Below, in pieces: positions 1 to 7,867 of a stretch of 64,000 bases of DNA. The position numbers and the translations under genes are program-made. Position 1 is the stretch's first letter; each line of letters opens with the position of its first letter. The DNA is taken from NCBI GenBank assembly GCA_023422635.1, contig JAFAGO010000045.1, positions 1 to 64,000 on the forward strand. Direction: 5' to 3'. Below the pieces are notes generated by a model. That model was not told the origin of the DNA, did no database searches, and worked only from the letters and a program-made list of their open reading frames with translations. The stretch is from Bacteroidota bacterium (lineage in GTDB: Bacteria; Bacteroidota; Bacteroidia; Flavobacteriales; Weeksellaceae).

Positions 1-49
1 AAAAGTCATTTTTCATGTAAGAAATGGGAAAATAATTTAACATTAATTA

Positions 50-73
50 AGCCACCCTTTTAGCCACCCTTTA
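50..73. repeat. 12-bp tandem direct repeat beside tRNA-Leu
   Basis: The 11-bp word AGCCACCCTTT occurs twice, at 50-60 and 62-72, separated by one T. It lies just beyond the terminator of tRNA-Leu. On the minus strand an ATG at 14-16 begins a reading frame that runs off the left edge (M-K-N-D-F), so a gene probably continues outside the window. Short repeats next to a tRNA 3' end can mark an integrated element, but nothing here proves that. Confidence 0.5.
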
Positions 74-75
74 AA

Positions 76-112
76 ATAAAAATCCTCTGATAAACGTAGT
101 TTCAGAGGATTT
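76..112 (-). terminator. Terminator of tRNA-Leu
   Basis: On the minus strand the arms AATCCTCTGA and TCAGAGGATT form a perfect stem, followed by a T-rich run, directly downstream of the tRNA 3' end. This is a standard intrinsic terminator. Confidence 0.8.
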
Positions 113-116
113 CTTG

Positions 117-196
117 TACCCAGGACCGGGATCGAACCGGTACTCCTAAGAACTGGTGTTTGAGACCAGCGCGTCTACCAATTCCGCCACCTGGGC
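117..196 (-). tRNA. tRNA-Leu (anticodon CAA)
   Basis: Read on the minus strand, the sequence folds as a cloverleaf. The acceptor arm is GCCCAGG paired with CCTGGGT (with a 1:72 G-U pair, as in other Leu tRNAs). The anticodon stem is CTGGT/ACCAG with the 7-base loop CTCAAAC, giving anticodon CAA, which reads UUG leucine codons. The variable arm is about 11 nt, short for a type II tRNA. The T arm carries TTCGATC. CCA is not encoded. The gene is monocistronic and is followed by a terminator. Confidence 0.93.
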
Positions 197-268
197 ATGC
201 TTTAAATTGGTGTGCAAATATACAAGATTTTTTTTCTTTAAAAAATTTTTTTCAAAAAAAATAGCTTG

Positions 269-1033
269 TTAAAATTCAATTTCTAATCCGTCATATGCAA
301 GATGCACATTATAAGGAAGTTCTGATTCTACCTCATCATGAAATCCTAAATCATGGGACATATGGGTAAAGTAAGCTTTTTTAGGTTTTAAATACGCAAC
401 AACTTCTAATGCTTGAGGCAAAATATAATGAGAATGGTGCTCGCGCTCTTTACGTAAAGCATTCAAAATCAAAACATCAAGATCTTTCAAGGATTCTAAA
501 GTTGCAACCTCAATTGCATTCGCATCCGTGATGTACGCTAAATCTTTAATGCGATATCCTAAAATTGGTAAATGCCCATGCATAACCTCTAATGGCGTAA
601 TCTTCACCCCTGCAATATCTAAAATATTCTTCACGGAATGCAACTCAAACGATGGCGCACCAGGATATCTAACTTCTGAAAAAGCATAGGGAAACCGAAT
701 TTTAATTTCATTACCTACCCGATCTTTACAATAAATCGGCATATCTTTTCCGTTTTTAAAAATAAGGGGCCGCAAATCATCCAAACCAATAATATGGTCA
801 TTATGCTCATGCGTAATTAAAACCGCATCAACATTTTCTTCATGATTGGCCAACATTTGTTGCCGAAAATCGGGACCACAATCAATTAAAATCTTTTTAT
901 CTGAATCGGAAGTGATTAACACCGATGATCTTAATCTTTTGTCTTTCGGATTGGTAGAAAGGCATACAGGATGATGTGAACCAATCACGGGAACTCCCTG
1001 TGAAGTACCGGTTCCAAGAAATTTCAACTTCAT
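269..1033 (-). CDS. MBL-fold metallohydrolase (PhnP-like)
   Basis: A 254-residue metallo-beta-lactamase-fold protein. The N-terminus has the usual beta strand MKLKFLGTGTSQGVP. The metal site is visible as THEHNDH (His75, His77, Asp79, His80), then His152/His154 in MHGH, Asp170 in YITDA and His224 in FTHMSHD. This set matches phosphodiesterases of the PhnP / RNase Z-like branch, so hydrolysis of a phosphodiester is likely, but the substrate cannot be read from sequence. It is cytoplasmic, with no signal peptide. The ATG start is certain by its position at the conserved N-terminal strand. It is divergent from the 1081 gene, with only 47 bp between them, so the two probably share a control region. 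Confidence 0.88.
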   Translation of the reverse strand: MKLKFLGTGTSQGVPVIGSHHPVCLSTNPKDKRLRSSVLITSDSDKKILIDCGPDFRQQMLANHEENVDAVLITHEHNDHIIGLDDLRPLIFKNGKDMPIYCKDRVGNEIKIRFPYAFSEVRYPGAPSFELHSVKNILDIAGVKITPLEVMHGHLPILGYRIKDLAYITDANAIEVATLESLKDLDVLILNALRKEREHHSHYILPQALEVVAYLKPKKAYFTHMSHDLGFHDEVESELPYNVHLAYDGLEIEF

Positions 1034-1044
1034 TTTTGAAGATG

Positions 1045-1080
1045 GTATTAAATTTGGTAAATTTACAGAAAATTTAATAC
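1045..1080. promoter_or_regulatory. 11-bp inverted repeat in divergent promoter region
   Basis: GTATTAAATTT (1045-1055) is repeated in inverted form as AAATTTAATAC (1070-1080) with a 14-bp spacer, in the 47 bp between two divergent genes. The right arm touches the ATG at 1081. A TAAATTTG sequence at 1049-1056 fits a Bacteroidetes -7 box on the plus strand. An operator is a reasonable guess, but the DNA is AT-rich. Confidence 0.35.
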
Positions 1081-2520
1081 ATGTCTTTGGTAACGCAGAA
1101 ACTGACCCCTAAACAGAAAGCCCTTGCCATTAATCTAGACCCCAACATTTACGGAACTTTTGCAGAAATCGGTGCTGGACAAGAAACAGTTCGCCACTTT
1201 TTTAGAGCAGGTGGAGCTTCAGGAACAATTGCGAAAGCAATGTCCGCGTACGATAAAGATTTTTCTGATGCCATTTATGGAAAAGAATCGAAAAACAGAT
1301 ACGTAACTCAAAATAGGTTGCGTAAAATGTTACGCTACGAAGTTTCGCTTGTTGAGGAAAGGATTCCGCGAGAAAATAATCCGGACCGAAAATACTTTTC
1401 GTATGCCAATACGGTAACAACGATTAACTTCGACAAAACCATGAAAGGCCATGGTTGGGTGGGAATTCGCTTTCAATCTAAAGCTGATGATAAAAGATAT
1501 AATGAGATTGTAATTCACATTAAATTCAATGAAAATGATGCGACCTTACAACAAGAAACCCTCGGAAGTTTAGGAGTAAACCTTATTTATGGGGCATTCA
1601 ATTACTATGATAATCCAAGAAGATTAATTGAATCATTGTACGATGATATCTCTCACGACAATCTAGAAATCGATATGATTGACTTTTCTGGACCAGCTTT
1701 TGAGTATGTGGACAACAGATTGATGAGTTTACAATTGGTAAAAAATGGAATGACCGAAGCGGTTATTTTTACGCCAGAAGGAACCAATATGCTGCCTGCA
1801 GATTTGTTGTATAAAAAGAATATTTTTGCAGTTCGTGGAAGTTTTCGGCCGGTAACCAATGTAAACATTGATATGTTTAATAACGGTTTGGAAATGTTTA
1901 TGCAAGACAACGATTGCAATAGTAAGCAGTTAGAAGTTTTATTTGAAATCACCATTTCAAACCTTCGCGCTTCTGGAGCAATTGATGAGCGAGATTTTCT
2001 TGATCGTGTAGACGTTTTAGGAAAATTAGGATATAACGTAATCATTTCGAATTTCTCGGAATATTATCGACTTATCGATTATTTTGCAACGTATACCAGT
2101 CAAAAAATTGGTATTGCAATGGGCGTAAACAACCTACTCGACGTGTTTGATGAAGATTATTACAGAAATCTCTCTGGGGGAATTCTAGAAGCCTTCGGAA
2201 AATTCTTTAGAAAAGATATGCGCGTTTATCTTTACCCGTACAAAGATCCAATTACCCACGAAATTCTAACTTCAGAAAATCTTAAAGTAAGCGATAATTT
2301 AAAGGAATTGTACAAATTCTTTAAACTCAACAGCAGAATTGTTGATATCAAAAATCATAATCCTGCTTTTTCTGAAATTTATTCTAGAGATATTTTGAAA
2401 AAGATCACGAATGGCGAAAACGGCTGGGAATCTCAAGTTCCGGAAGGCGTCGCAAAAATGATTAAAGAACGCGGAATGTTCGGCTACAAAGAAGAGCTAG
2501 AACTGAAGCAGTTTACCTAA
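1081..2520 (+). CDS. Conserved-looking protein of unknown function, 479 aa
   Basis: I do not recognise the family. The protein is 479 residues, soluble, without signal peptide or membrane segments. It opens with TPKQKALAINLDPNIYGTFAEIGAGQE, rich in Gly-Ala and reminiscent of a nucleotide-binding turn, but it has no clear P-loop, Rossmann or kinase motif. Acidic and aromatic residues are spread throughout, and the sequence looks well constrained, without low-complexity stretches, so it is a real gene. It starts with ATG right after an inverted repeat and ends 18 bp before the convergent response-regulator gene. Because the neighbours are a phosphodiesterase-like enzyme and a two-component system, context gives no firm role. 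Any specific enzyme name attached to it should be treated with suspicion. Confidence 0.75.
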   Translation: MSLVTQKLTPKQKALAINLDPNIYGTFAEIGAGQETVRHFFRAGGASGTIAKAMSAYDKDFSDAIYGKESKNRYVTQNRLRKMLRYEVSLVEERIPRENNPDRKYFSYANTVTTINFDKTMKGHGWVGIRFQSKADDKRYNEIVIHIKFNENDATLQQETLGSLGVNLIYGAFNYYDNPRRLIESLYDDISHDNLEIDMIDFSGPAFEYVDNRLMSLQLVKNGMTEAVIFTPEGTNMLPADLLYKKNIFAVRGSFRPVTNVNIDMFNNGLEMFMQDNDCNSKQLEVLFEITISNLRASGAIDERDFLDRVDVLGKLGYNVIISNFSEYYRLIDYFATYTSQKIGIAMGVNNLLDVFDEDYYRNLSGGILEAFGKFFRKDMRVYLYPYKDPITHEILTSENLKVSDNLKELYKFFKLNSRIVDIKNHNPAFSEIYSRDILKKITNGENGWESQVPEGVAKMIKERGMFGYKEELELKQFT

Positions 2521-2538
2521 ATAGAGCACAAAAAACAA

Positions 2539-3258
2539 TCACGATTTACCATTAATATACTCCATCAGTTCATCTTTGTACTGTGGAGCAATGGTAATTT
2601 GTGCATTGCCGATAATAATTTGATTGCGTTCAATGGCTTCAATTTTATCAAGCGCAACGATAAAAGATCGGTGCACACGCATAAAATTATCTGCAGGAAG
2701 TTCTTCTTCCAACTTTTTCAAACTCATTAACGTAAGAATGGGTTTTGGTTGATTTTGAGTGTAGATTTTTACATAATCTTTTAAACCTTCAATATACAGA
2801 ATGCTCGAAAATGCAATTTTAATTTGCTTGTATTCGGATTTTACAAAAAAGAAATCTTTGCTTTTTTTGGCAATTAAATTTTGATTTTCAGAAGGTTCTA
2901 AAACCTCTTTTGCACGAGAAACGGCACTTAAAAATTCGCTATAATCAAAGGGTTTCAGCAAATAATCCAACGCATTTACTTTATATCCTTCAATTGCATA
3001 CTGATCAAAAGCAGTGGTAAAAATAACCTTACTTTCTTTGGGTAGCATTTTGGAAAATTCTAGTCCAGATAAATCTGGCATTTGAATATCGAGTAAAAAT
3101 AAATCTACTTTCGTTCCATCTTCCAAAACTTTCATTGCTTCAACGGCGCTACTGCACTTGGCAACCAATTCCAGAAACGGAGTTTTCAGCACATAGCTTT
3201 CCACTAAATTCAACGCCATTGGCTCATCATCGGCAATCAAACATTTAATTTTGCTCAT
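2539..3258 (-). CDS. LytTR-family response regulator
   Basis: A 239-residue DNA-binding response regulator. Residues 1-120 form a receiver domain with the acidic pair in IADDEP, the phospho-acceptor Asp57 in LLDIQMPD, and the conserved Lys in YLLKPF. Residues of about 135-236 form a LytTR DNA-binding domain (FFFVKSEYKQIKI, DYVKIYT, FMRVHRSFIV). The start codon lies one base beyond the stop of the histidine kinase gene upstream, so the two are co-translated partners. LytTR regulators usually bind paired direct repeats. A role in controlling the adjacent efflux genes is plausible from position only. Confidence 0.93.
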   Translation of the reverse strand: MSKIKCLIADDEPMALNLVESYVLKTPFLELVAKCSSAVEAMKVLEDGTKVDLFLLDIQMPDLSGLEFSKMLPKESKVIFTTAFDQYAIEGYKVNALDYLLKPFDYSEFLSAVSRAKEVLEPSENQNLIAKKSKDFFFVKSEYKQIKIAFSSILYIEGLKDYVKIYTQNQPKPILTLMSLKKLEEELPADNFMRVHRSFIVALDKIEAIERNQIIIGNAQITIAPQYKDELMEYINGKS

Positions 3259-3259
3259 T

Positions 3260-4336
3260 TCAGGAAATTTTCAGTCGCATTTCTGCAATATACATATTAT
3301 TATTCCGATGAATATTATATTCATATTTGTCGGGATACAGCAAATCTAATCTTTTTCTAAGATTATCAATACCAATGCCTGAACCACTTTTATCCTTTTC
3401 ATTTTTCGGGAAGAATGAATTCGATGCCATAAAATAAACTTCATTCTCTTCCACTTCCATTTTAAATTGAATATCCGATTCTTGAGTGGCAGAAACTCCG
3501 TGTTTAAAGGCATTTTCAACAATAGAAACAAACAAAAGCGGTGCAATCCTGATGTTCGGAATGTGCTTCGGAAAATCCACAAATACTTTCGTTTTGTCGG
3601 TTAATCGCAGCGACATTAAATCGATGTATTTGTTTAGAAAATCAATTTCCTCTTGCAAACTAATGCTTTCCATCTCTGATTTTTGAAGAAGATGACGCAT
3701 CAATTTACTTAAACTGTGAATGCTTTTTTTGGCAGTTTCGGGGGCAAAATCGATTAATGAATAGATATTGTTTAACGCATTAAAGAAAAAATGTGGCTGA
3801 AGCTGAAATTTTAAATGTTGAAGTTCACTTTGAAGTTTAATGGTGTCGGCTTCTCTTTTCAGTTCTTTTGCTTGTTGCATTCTTTTTCCTGTGGCAATTG
3901 CAACTGCAAACGCAACTGGAATTAGGTAAATAAGAAAATCCATATAATAGCGAAATCCTTCCGGTGGACCTTTTCTTCCGGGCATTGGCATTCGCGGCAG
4001 GTTTCTCATTTCAGATGCATTGGGCATTTGTATAGGTTTGGGAGGTTCGGTCACAAATTCTAGAAAACGATTTTTAACGAATACCAAAAGAAGTAACAAC
4101 ACTACATTTACGGCAATAAAAAGGACTTTACGATCTCCATATAACCATTTCACGAAAATGAAATAATTGAGATAGAAGATAATTCCCATAAATAAAAGTT
4201 GCAGCCAAAAATGGTTGAAAATTTCTTCCCAACTTCTTCCAGAACCAAACATAAATGCTGCTGGTAAAAATAGCAAAATCATCCAAGTGAGGAAATGCAA
4301 ACTAAACTCTAATGTATTGTTTTTGAAAAGTTTCAT
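3260..4336 (-). CDS. LytS-type sensor histidine kinase
   Basis: A 358-residue membrane histidine kinase (HisKA_7TM-less, PF06580 type). Four membrane segments fill the first 150 residues or so (for example LTWMILLFLPAAFMFG and VLFIAVNVVLLLLLVFV), separated by a Pro/Met-rich loop. The phospho-acceptor is the His in LKFQLQPHFFFNALN. The ATPase part carries VENAFKHGV (N box) and GSGIGIDNLRKRL (G box). The ATG at 4336 is preferred: a longer frame to 4354 would use a TTG that overlaps a good -7 box. It is cognate to the LytTR regulator that follows after one base. It has its own promoter, so it is not strictly tied to the efflux operon. Confidence 0.9.
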   Translation of the reverse strand: MKLFKNNTLEFSLHFLTWMILLFLPAAFMFGSGRSWEEIFNHFWLQLLFMGIIFYLNYFIFVKWLYGDRKVLFIAVNVVLLLLLVFVKNRFLEFVTEPPKPIQMPNASEMRNLPRMPMPGRKGPPEGFRYYMDFLIYLIPVAFAVAIATGKRMQQAKELKREADTIKLQSELQHLKFQLQPHFFFNALNNIYSLIDFAPETAKKSIHSLSKLMRHLLQKSEMESISLQEEIDFLNKYIDLMSLRLTDKTKVFVDFPKHIPNIRIAPLLFVSIVENAFKHGVSATQESDIQFKMEVEENEVYFMASNSFFPKNEKDKSGSGIGIDNLRKRLDLLYPDKYEYNIHRNNNMYIAEMRLKIS

Positions 4337-4351
4337 TTTAAAATAAGATGT

Positions 4352-4359
4352 CAAATATA
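4352..4359 (-). promoter_or_regulatory. -7 box for the LytS/LytTR pair
   Basis: The minus strand reads TATATTTG, a perfect match to the Bacteroidetes TAnnTTTG -7 element, 15 bases before the ATG at 4336. No convincing TTTG lies at the -33 position. It decides the start of the kinase gene, since the upstream TTG falls inside it. Confidence 0.5.
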
Positions 4360-4466
4360 AGGCTAATCCTTAAATTTTAAATCGATTGAGGTTCCCAAAA
4401 ATGCTTTTATGATGAATGCTTCGCGCAATCCAATTCCAAAATTTTGAAGGAAAATTATTCAGAAGT

Positions 4467-5684
4467 TTATTCATAACGTAATGCATTAATAGGATCTTGT
4501 TGCGCTGCTTTTCGTGCAGGATACCACCCGAAGAAAACGCCTGTTACTGTACAAACTGCAAAAGAAATCAAGATTGATGACAAGGTGATACTCACTGGCC
4601 AACCCGCAAAAACTTTAATTGCGTATGTTGAAATTAAACCAATTAAAACCCCGAGAATTCCTCCTGTAATACTAATTAAAACGGACTCGATAAGAAACTG
4701 CAAAAGAATATCTGAACTTTTAGCACCAATCGCCATTCGAAGTCCAATTTCTTTGGTTCTTTCTTTTACCGAAACGTACATAATATTCATAATCCCAATT
4801 CCTCCTACCACAAGTGAAATTCCTGCGATTGCCACCAAAAGAACGGTTAACATTTCGCTGGTAGAACTAAAAGTGGAGATAATTTCTTGTTGCGACGACA
4901 CATTGAAATCGTTATCATCACCCTCTTTAATACCATGTCGTTCTTGTAGAATTTGAGTAATTTGTTCCACTGCAGCTTCACTTTGATCTTCGCTTAAAGA
5001 CGATGCAACAATAGATTGCAAATATGTTTGTGCCAAAATTCTTTTCTGAACGCTGGTATAAGGTGCTATTATAATATCATCCTGATCTTGACCAAATGTA
5101 TTTTCTCCTTTTTCTTTTAAAACCCCAATTACTTTAAAAGGAATATTTTTAAAACGAATCATTTTACCGATAGGATCTTCGTTTGAATATAAATTTTCCT
5201 GAACGGTTTTTCCGATTACGGCAACTTTATTATAAGAATTTACATCGTCATCGGTAAACATTGCGCCTTCATCAACGCCCCAATCTCGAATACTTAAATA
5301 TTCGGGAGAAGCGCCATAAATGGTCGTTGGCCAGTTGTTCGATCCCGCAATACTTTGTCCACTTCCGTTTACTAAAGGCGAAATATCTTTCAACAAAGTG
5401 GTTTCTTTTTTTAGTGCTTGAAAATCGGCTAAAGTTAAAGTTTGCATGGAGGAAGGATCTGATCGTACACCGCCCATCATTCCAGCACCAGGGCGAATGG
5501 TAATTAAATTGGCGCCCATGCTCGATATATTCTTCTTAATACTTTCTTTGGAACCTTCGCCAATAGCAAGCATTGCGATTACCGATGCAACCCCAATGAT
5601 AATCCCCAACATGGTGAGCATCGTTCTGGTTTTGTTCAGAAGGATGGCTTTCCACGCTATTTTTAGTAAGTTTGAATAATTCAT
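4467..5684 (-). CDS. MacB-type ABC transporter permease
   Basis: A 405-residue permease of the MacB/FtsX fold. It has one N-terminal membrane segment (TMLTMLGIIIGVASVIAMLAI), a large periplasmic domain of about 220 residues, and three C-terminal segments including VAIAGISLVVGGIGIMNIMYV and the hallmark VKERTKEIGLRMAIGAK. It ends with the usual DPINALRYE. Unlike E. coli MacB, the ATPase is a separate gene just upstream (5825-6565). Together with the fusion protein and TolC gene further upstream it should form a tripartite export pump driven from the cytoplasm. The substrate is unknown: peptides, lipoproteins or antibiotics are known for relatives. Confidence 0.9.
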   Translation of the reverse strand: MNYSNLLKIAWKAILLNKTRTMLTMLGIIIGVASVIAMLAIGEGSKESIKKNISSMGANLITIRPGAGMMGGVRSDPSSMQTLTLADFQALKKETTLLKDISPLVNGSGQSIAGSNNWPTTIYGASPEYLSIRDWGVDEGAMFTDDDVNSYNKVAVIGKTVQENLYSNEDPIGKMIRFKNIPFKVIGVLKEKGENTFGQDQDDIIIAPYTSVQKRILAQTYLQSIVASSLSEDQSEAAVEQITQILQERHGIKEGDDNDFNVSSQQEIISTFSSTSEMLTVLLVAIAGISLVVGGIGIMNIMYVSVKERTKEIGLRMAIGAKSSDILLQFLIESVLISITGGILGVLIGLISTYAIKVFAGWPVSITLSSILISFAVCTVTGVFFGWYPARKAAQQDPINALRYE

Positions 5685-5717
5685 AATCTAAGTTGGTTTT
5701 TATTGGAATCTTTGCGA

Positions 5718-5763
5718 GGCCTGGCTGTTCCGCCATTCCCTAATCTGTCTTCATTGCCAAGCC
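5718..5763 (-). repeat. Intergenic hairpin between ABC ATPase and permease genes
   Basis: In the 140 bp between two genes of the efflux operon, the minus-strand RNA can pair GGCTTGGC with GCCAGGCC (8 bp, one G-U) around a loop of about 30 nt. The GC-rich word stands out from the AT-rich surroundings. It lacks a following T-run, so it is not an intrinsic terminator. It may be a repetitive extragenic element or an mRNA-processing site. Confidence 0.35.
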
Positions 5764-5824
5764 TGCAAAAATTCACTCCTCTTCATTAAAAACTAACCAC
5801 ACAAGATTTCTCTCTTTAATATTT

Positions 5825-6565
5825 TTAATTGGCTTTTGGTAGTTTTGCCAATTCTTCAGTTGCATAAAGTCGATCGATGACTTGTCGATCTTCAACGATA
5901 TTACCATCTTTCAAAATAACTGTTCTTTTACTGAACTTCGCAATATCGTCTTCGTGAGTAACGAATCCAATGGTAATTCCTTGCTCGTTCAATTCCTGAA
6001 AAATTTCCATTACCTCGTACGAAGTTCGTGTATCCAAGTTCCCCGTTGCTTCATCTGCTAATAAGATTATGGGATGATTAACTAAAGCTCTGGCAATGGC
6101 GACCCGTTGTTGTTGTCCTCCGGAGAGTTGACTGGGAACGTGATCCATTCGGCTTTCCAACCCTACTCTTTTTAACGCTTTTACAGCGCGTTCTTTTCTT
6201 TCGGCTGCGGAAACTTCTGGATTATACATTAATGGTAACTCTACATTTTCCAGGGCACTGGTTCTTGCTAAAAGATTATACGACTGAAATACAAAACCAA
6301 TTTTGGTATTTCGAATTTCGGCGAGTTGATTTTTGGTTAGGTTTTTCACTAAAACGCCATCCAACTCGTAGGTTCCTGATGAGGGCTGATCCAAACATCC
6401 TAAGATATTAAGGAGCGTTGATTTCCCTGATCCACTGGTTCCCATTATGGTTACAAATTCACCTTCATCAATCGTCAAATTAATTCCTTTTAATGCGTGA
6501 ACGATTTCGTCGCCCATTTTAAAATCTCTTTTAAGATTTTCAATTTGTATAATTGGTTTTGACAT
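5825..6565 (-). CDS. ABC transporter ATP-binding protein (MacB/LolD type)
   Basis: A 246-residue ABC ATPase. Walker A is GTSGSGKST (residues 42-50), the Q-loop is in FVFQSYNLL, the signature is LSGGQQQRVAIARAL, Walker B is IILLADEATGNLD, and the H-loop is in FVTHE. This arrangement is typical of the MacB/LolD/FtsE group that works with mechanotransmission permeases. It drives the permease encoded next (4467-5684). It begins 18 bp after the stop of the membrane-fusion gene, so it is co-transcribed with it. The C-terminal 25 residues are an ordinary short extension. Confidence 0.93.
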   Translation of the reverse strand: MSKPIIQIENLKRDFKMGDEIVHALKGINLTIDEGEFVTIMGTSGSGKSTLLNILGCLDQPSSGTYELDGVLVKNLTKNQLAEIRNTKIGFVFQSYNLLARTSALENVELPLMYNPEVSAAERKERAVKALKRVGLESRMDHVPSQLSGGQQQRVAIARALVNHPIILLADEATGNLDTRTSYEVMEIFQELNEQGITIGFVTHEDDIAKFSKRTVILKDGNIVEDRQVIDRLYATEELAKLPKAN

Positions 6566-6583
6566 TTTTTTTGATGCTTTAAG

Positions 6584-7861
6584 TTAGTTTCCTGGAGGCG
6601 GAGCAGACTGTGATGAAGATTTACTGCTCGAGCTGCTTTTTTTATTGCTTCCTGGTCGTTTTGGCATAAATGGACTATCAGCGCTTTCGGAACTTGAATC
6701 CGAGGTTTCCACTTGGGTTTCATCTAATGCCGTAACAATTTGATCTGTTGAAGATAATCCACTTACCACTTGAACATTTACCCCATCATTAATCCCAATT
6801 TTTACAAGTTTCTGAGACAAACTTCCGTTACTATTTTTGATCCAAATGTATTTTTCTTTGCCGGTTCCTGTTTTAATTTCAGGTACAGATACATTGATTT
6901 CATTTTGTTTATAATACTTTTGAATTAATTCCGAATCTGCATTAAAGCTTAACGCTGAAGCTGGAATTGTGGTAATATCTTTTAATTCCTGAGTATAAAT
7001 GGTTACCGTTGCAGTAAGGCCAGGTTTAAGTTTCTGTTCAGGATTGTCGGCATCAATAATTACTGTATACGTAACTACATTGGATTCTGTAGTTGGATCA
7101 AGTCGAACCTGACGCACTTTACCACTAAACTCTTCATTTGGATACGCATCTACTGTAAAGCTTACGCGTTGTCCTACTTCTACATTTCCGATATCTGCTT
7201 CATCCACATCTGCTTCAACTTGCATTTTAGTGATATCTCTCGCTATGGTAAAGAGCGTTGGTGTCGACATGCTCGCAGCGACGGTTTGTCCTTCTTCAAC
7301 TGCCTTACTCAAAATAATCCCGTCGATTGGAGCGTATATGTTCGCATAACTCAGGTTCGTTCTTGCCTGTGCTAATGCTGTTTTTCTTTGACTTACAATT
7401 TGTTGTGCATTTTTTAGTTGATTCGCTGCTAATTCAAAATCGGCTCTACTAATTACGCCTGCTTTAAACATACTGTTTTGGCGATTGTAATTTTGTTGAT
7501 TATAGGTAAGATCGTTTACAGCTGCACTGTATTGTGATAAAGCGTTATTTACAGATTCTTGAAGATTGGTTTTATCCAATTCTGCCAAAAGCTGTCCTTT
7601 TTTAACGGGTGAATTGTAATCCACATAAATCTTGTTCACCAAACCAGAAACCTGCGTACCAACCTCAATTTGATCTACAGGTTGCAGCGTACCTGTTGCG
7701 GTAACATCTGTTGTTACGTCGTTTTTTTCAACCTTAACTGTTTTAACGGTAATTTTAGAATCATCTTTTTGGGTAAAATATCGATAAACGAAAAATGCGA
7801 CTATTGCTGCTAAAATTACCCAGACCGAAATTTTAAAATATTTTTTTAGATTAGGATTCAT
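6584..7861 (-). CDS. MacA-like periplasmic membrane-fusion protein
   Basis: A 425-residue HlyD/MacA-family adaptor. One N-terminal membrane anchor (about residues 10-28) precedes a lipoyl-type half motif (VEVGTQVSGLVNKIYVDYNS), a coiled-coil hairpin (about 95-170, rich in Gln/Asn/Ala), the second lipoyl half (YAPIDGIILSKAVEEGQTV), and beta-barrel and membrane-proximal domains. The tail (about 385-425) is Ser/Lys-rich low complexity, an unusual ending. It sits between the TolC gene (6 bp away) and the ATPase gene (18 bp), so the tripartite pump TolC-adaptor-ABC is encoded in order. The adaptor links the inner-membrane permease to the outer-membrane channel. Confidence 0.92.
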   Translation of the reverse strand: MNPNLKKYFKISVWVILAAIVAFFVYRYFTQKDDSKITVKTVKVEKNDVTTDVTATGTLQPVDQIEVGTQVSGLVNKIYVDYNSPVKKGQLLAELDKTNLQESVNNALSQYSAAVNDLTYNQQNYNRQNSMFKAGVISRADFELAANQLKNAQQIVSQRKTALAQARTNLSYANIYAPIDGIILSKAVEEGQTVAASMSTPTLFTIARDITKMQVEADVDEADIGNVEVGQRVSFTVDAYPNEEFSGKVRQVRLDPTTESNVVTYTVIIDADNPEQKLKPGLTATVTIYTQELKDITTIPASALSFNADSELIQKYYKQNEINVSVPEIKTGTGKEKYIWIKNSNGSLSQKLVKIGINDGVNVQVVSGLSSTDQIVTALDETQVETSDSSSESADSPFMPKRPGSNKKSSSSSKSSSQSAPPPGN

Positions 7862-7867
7862 CTTGTA

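Noticed and set aside
4585..4956. Open frame of 123 codons on the plus strand inside the MacB-type permease gene
   Set aside because: It is an antisense frame within a permease with full family motifs; its composition is the complement of the real gene and it has no start signals.
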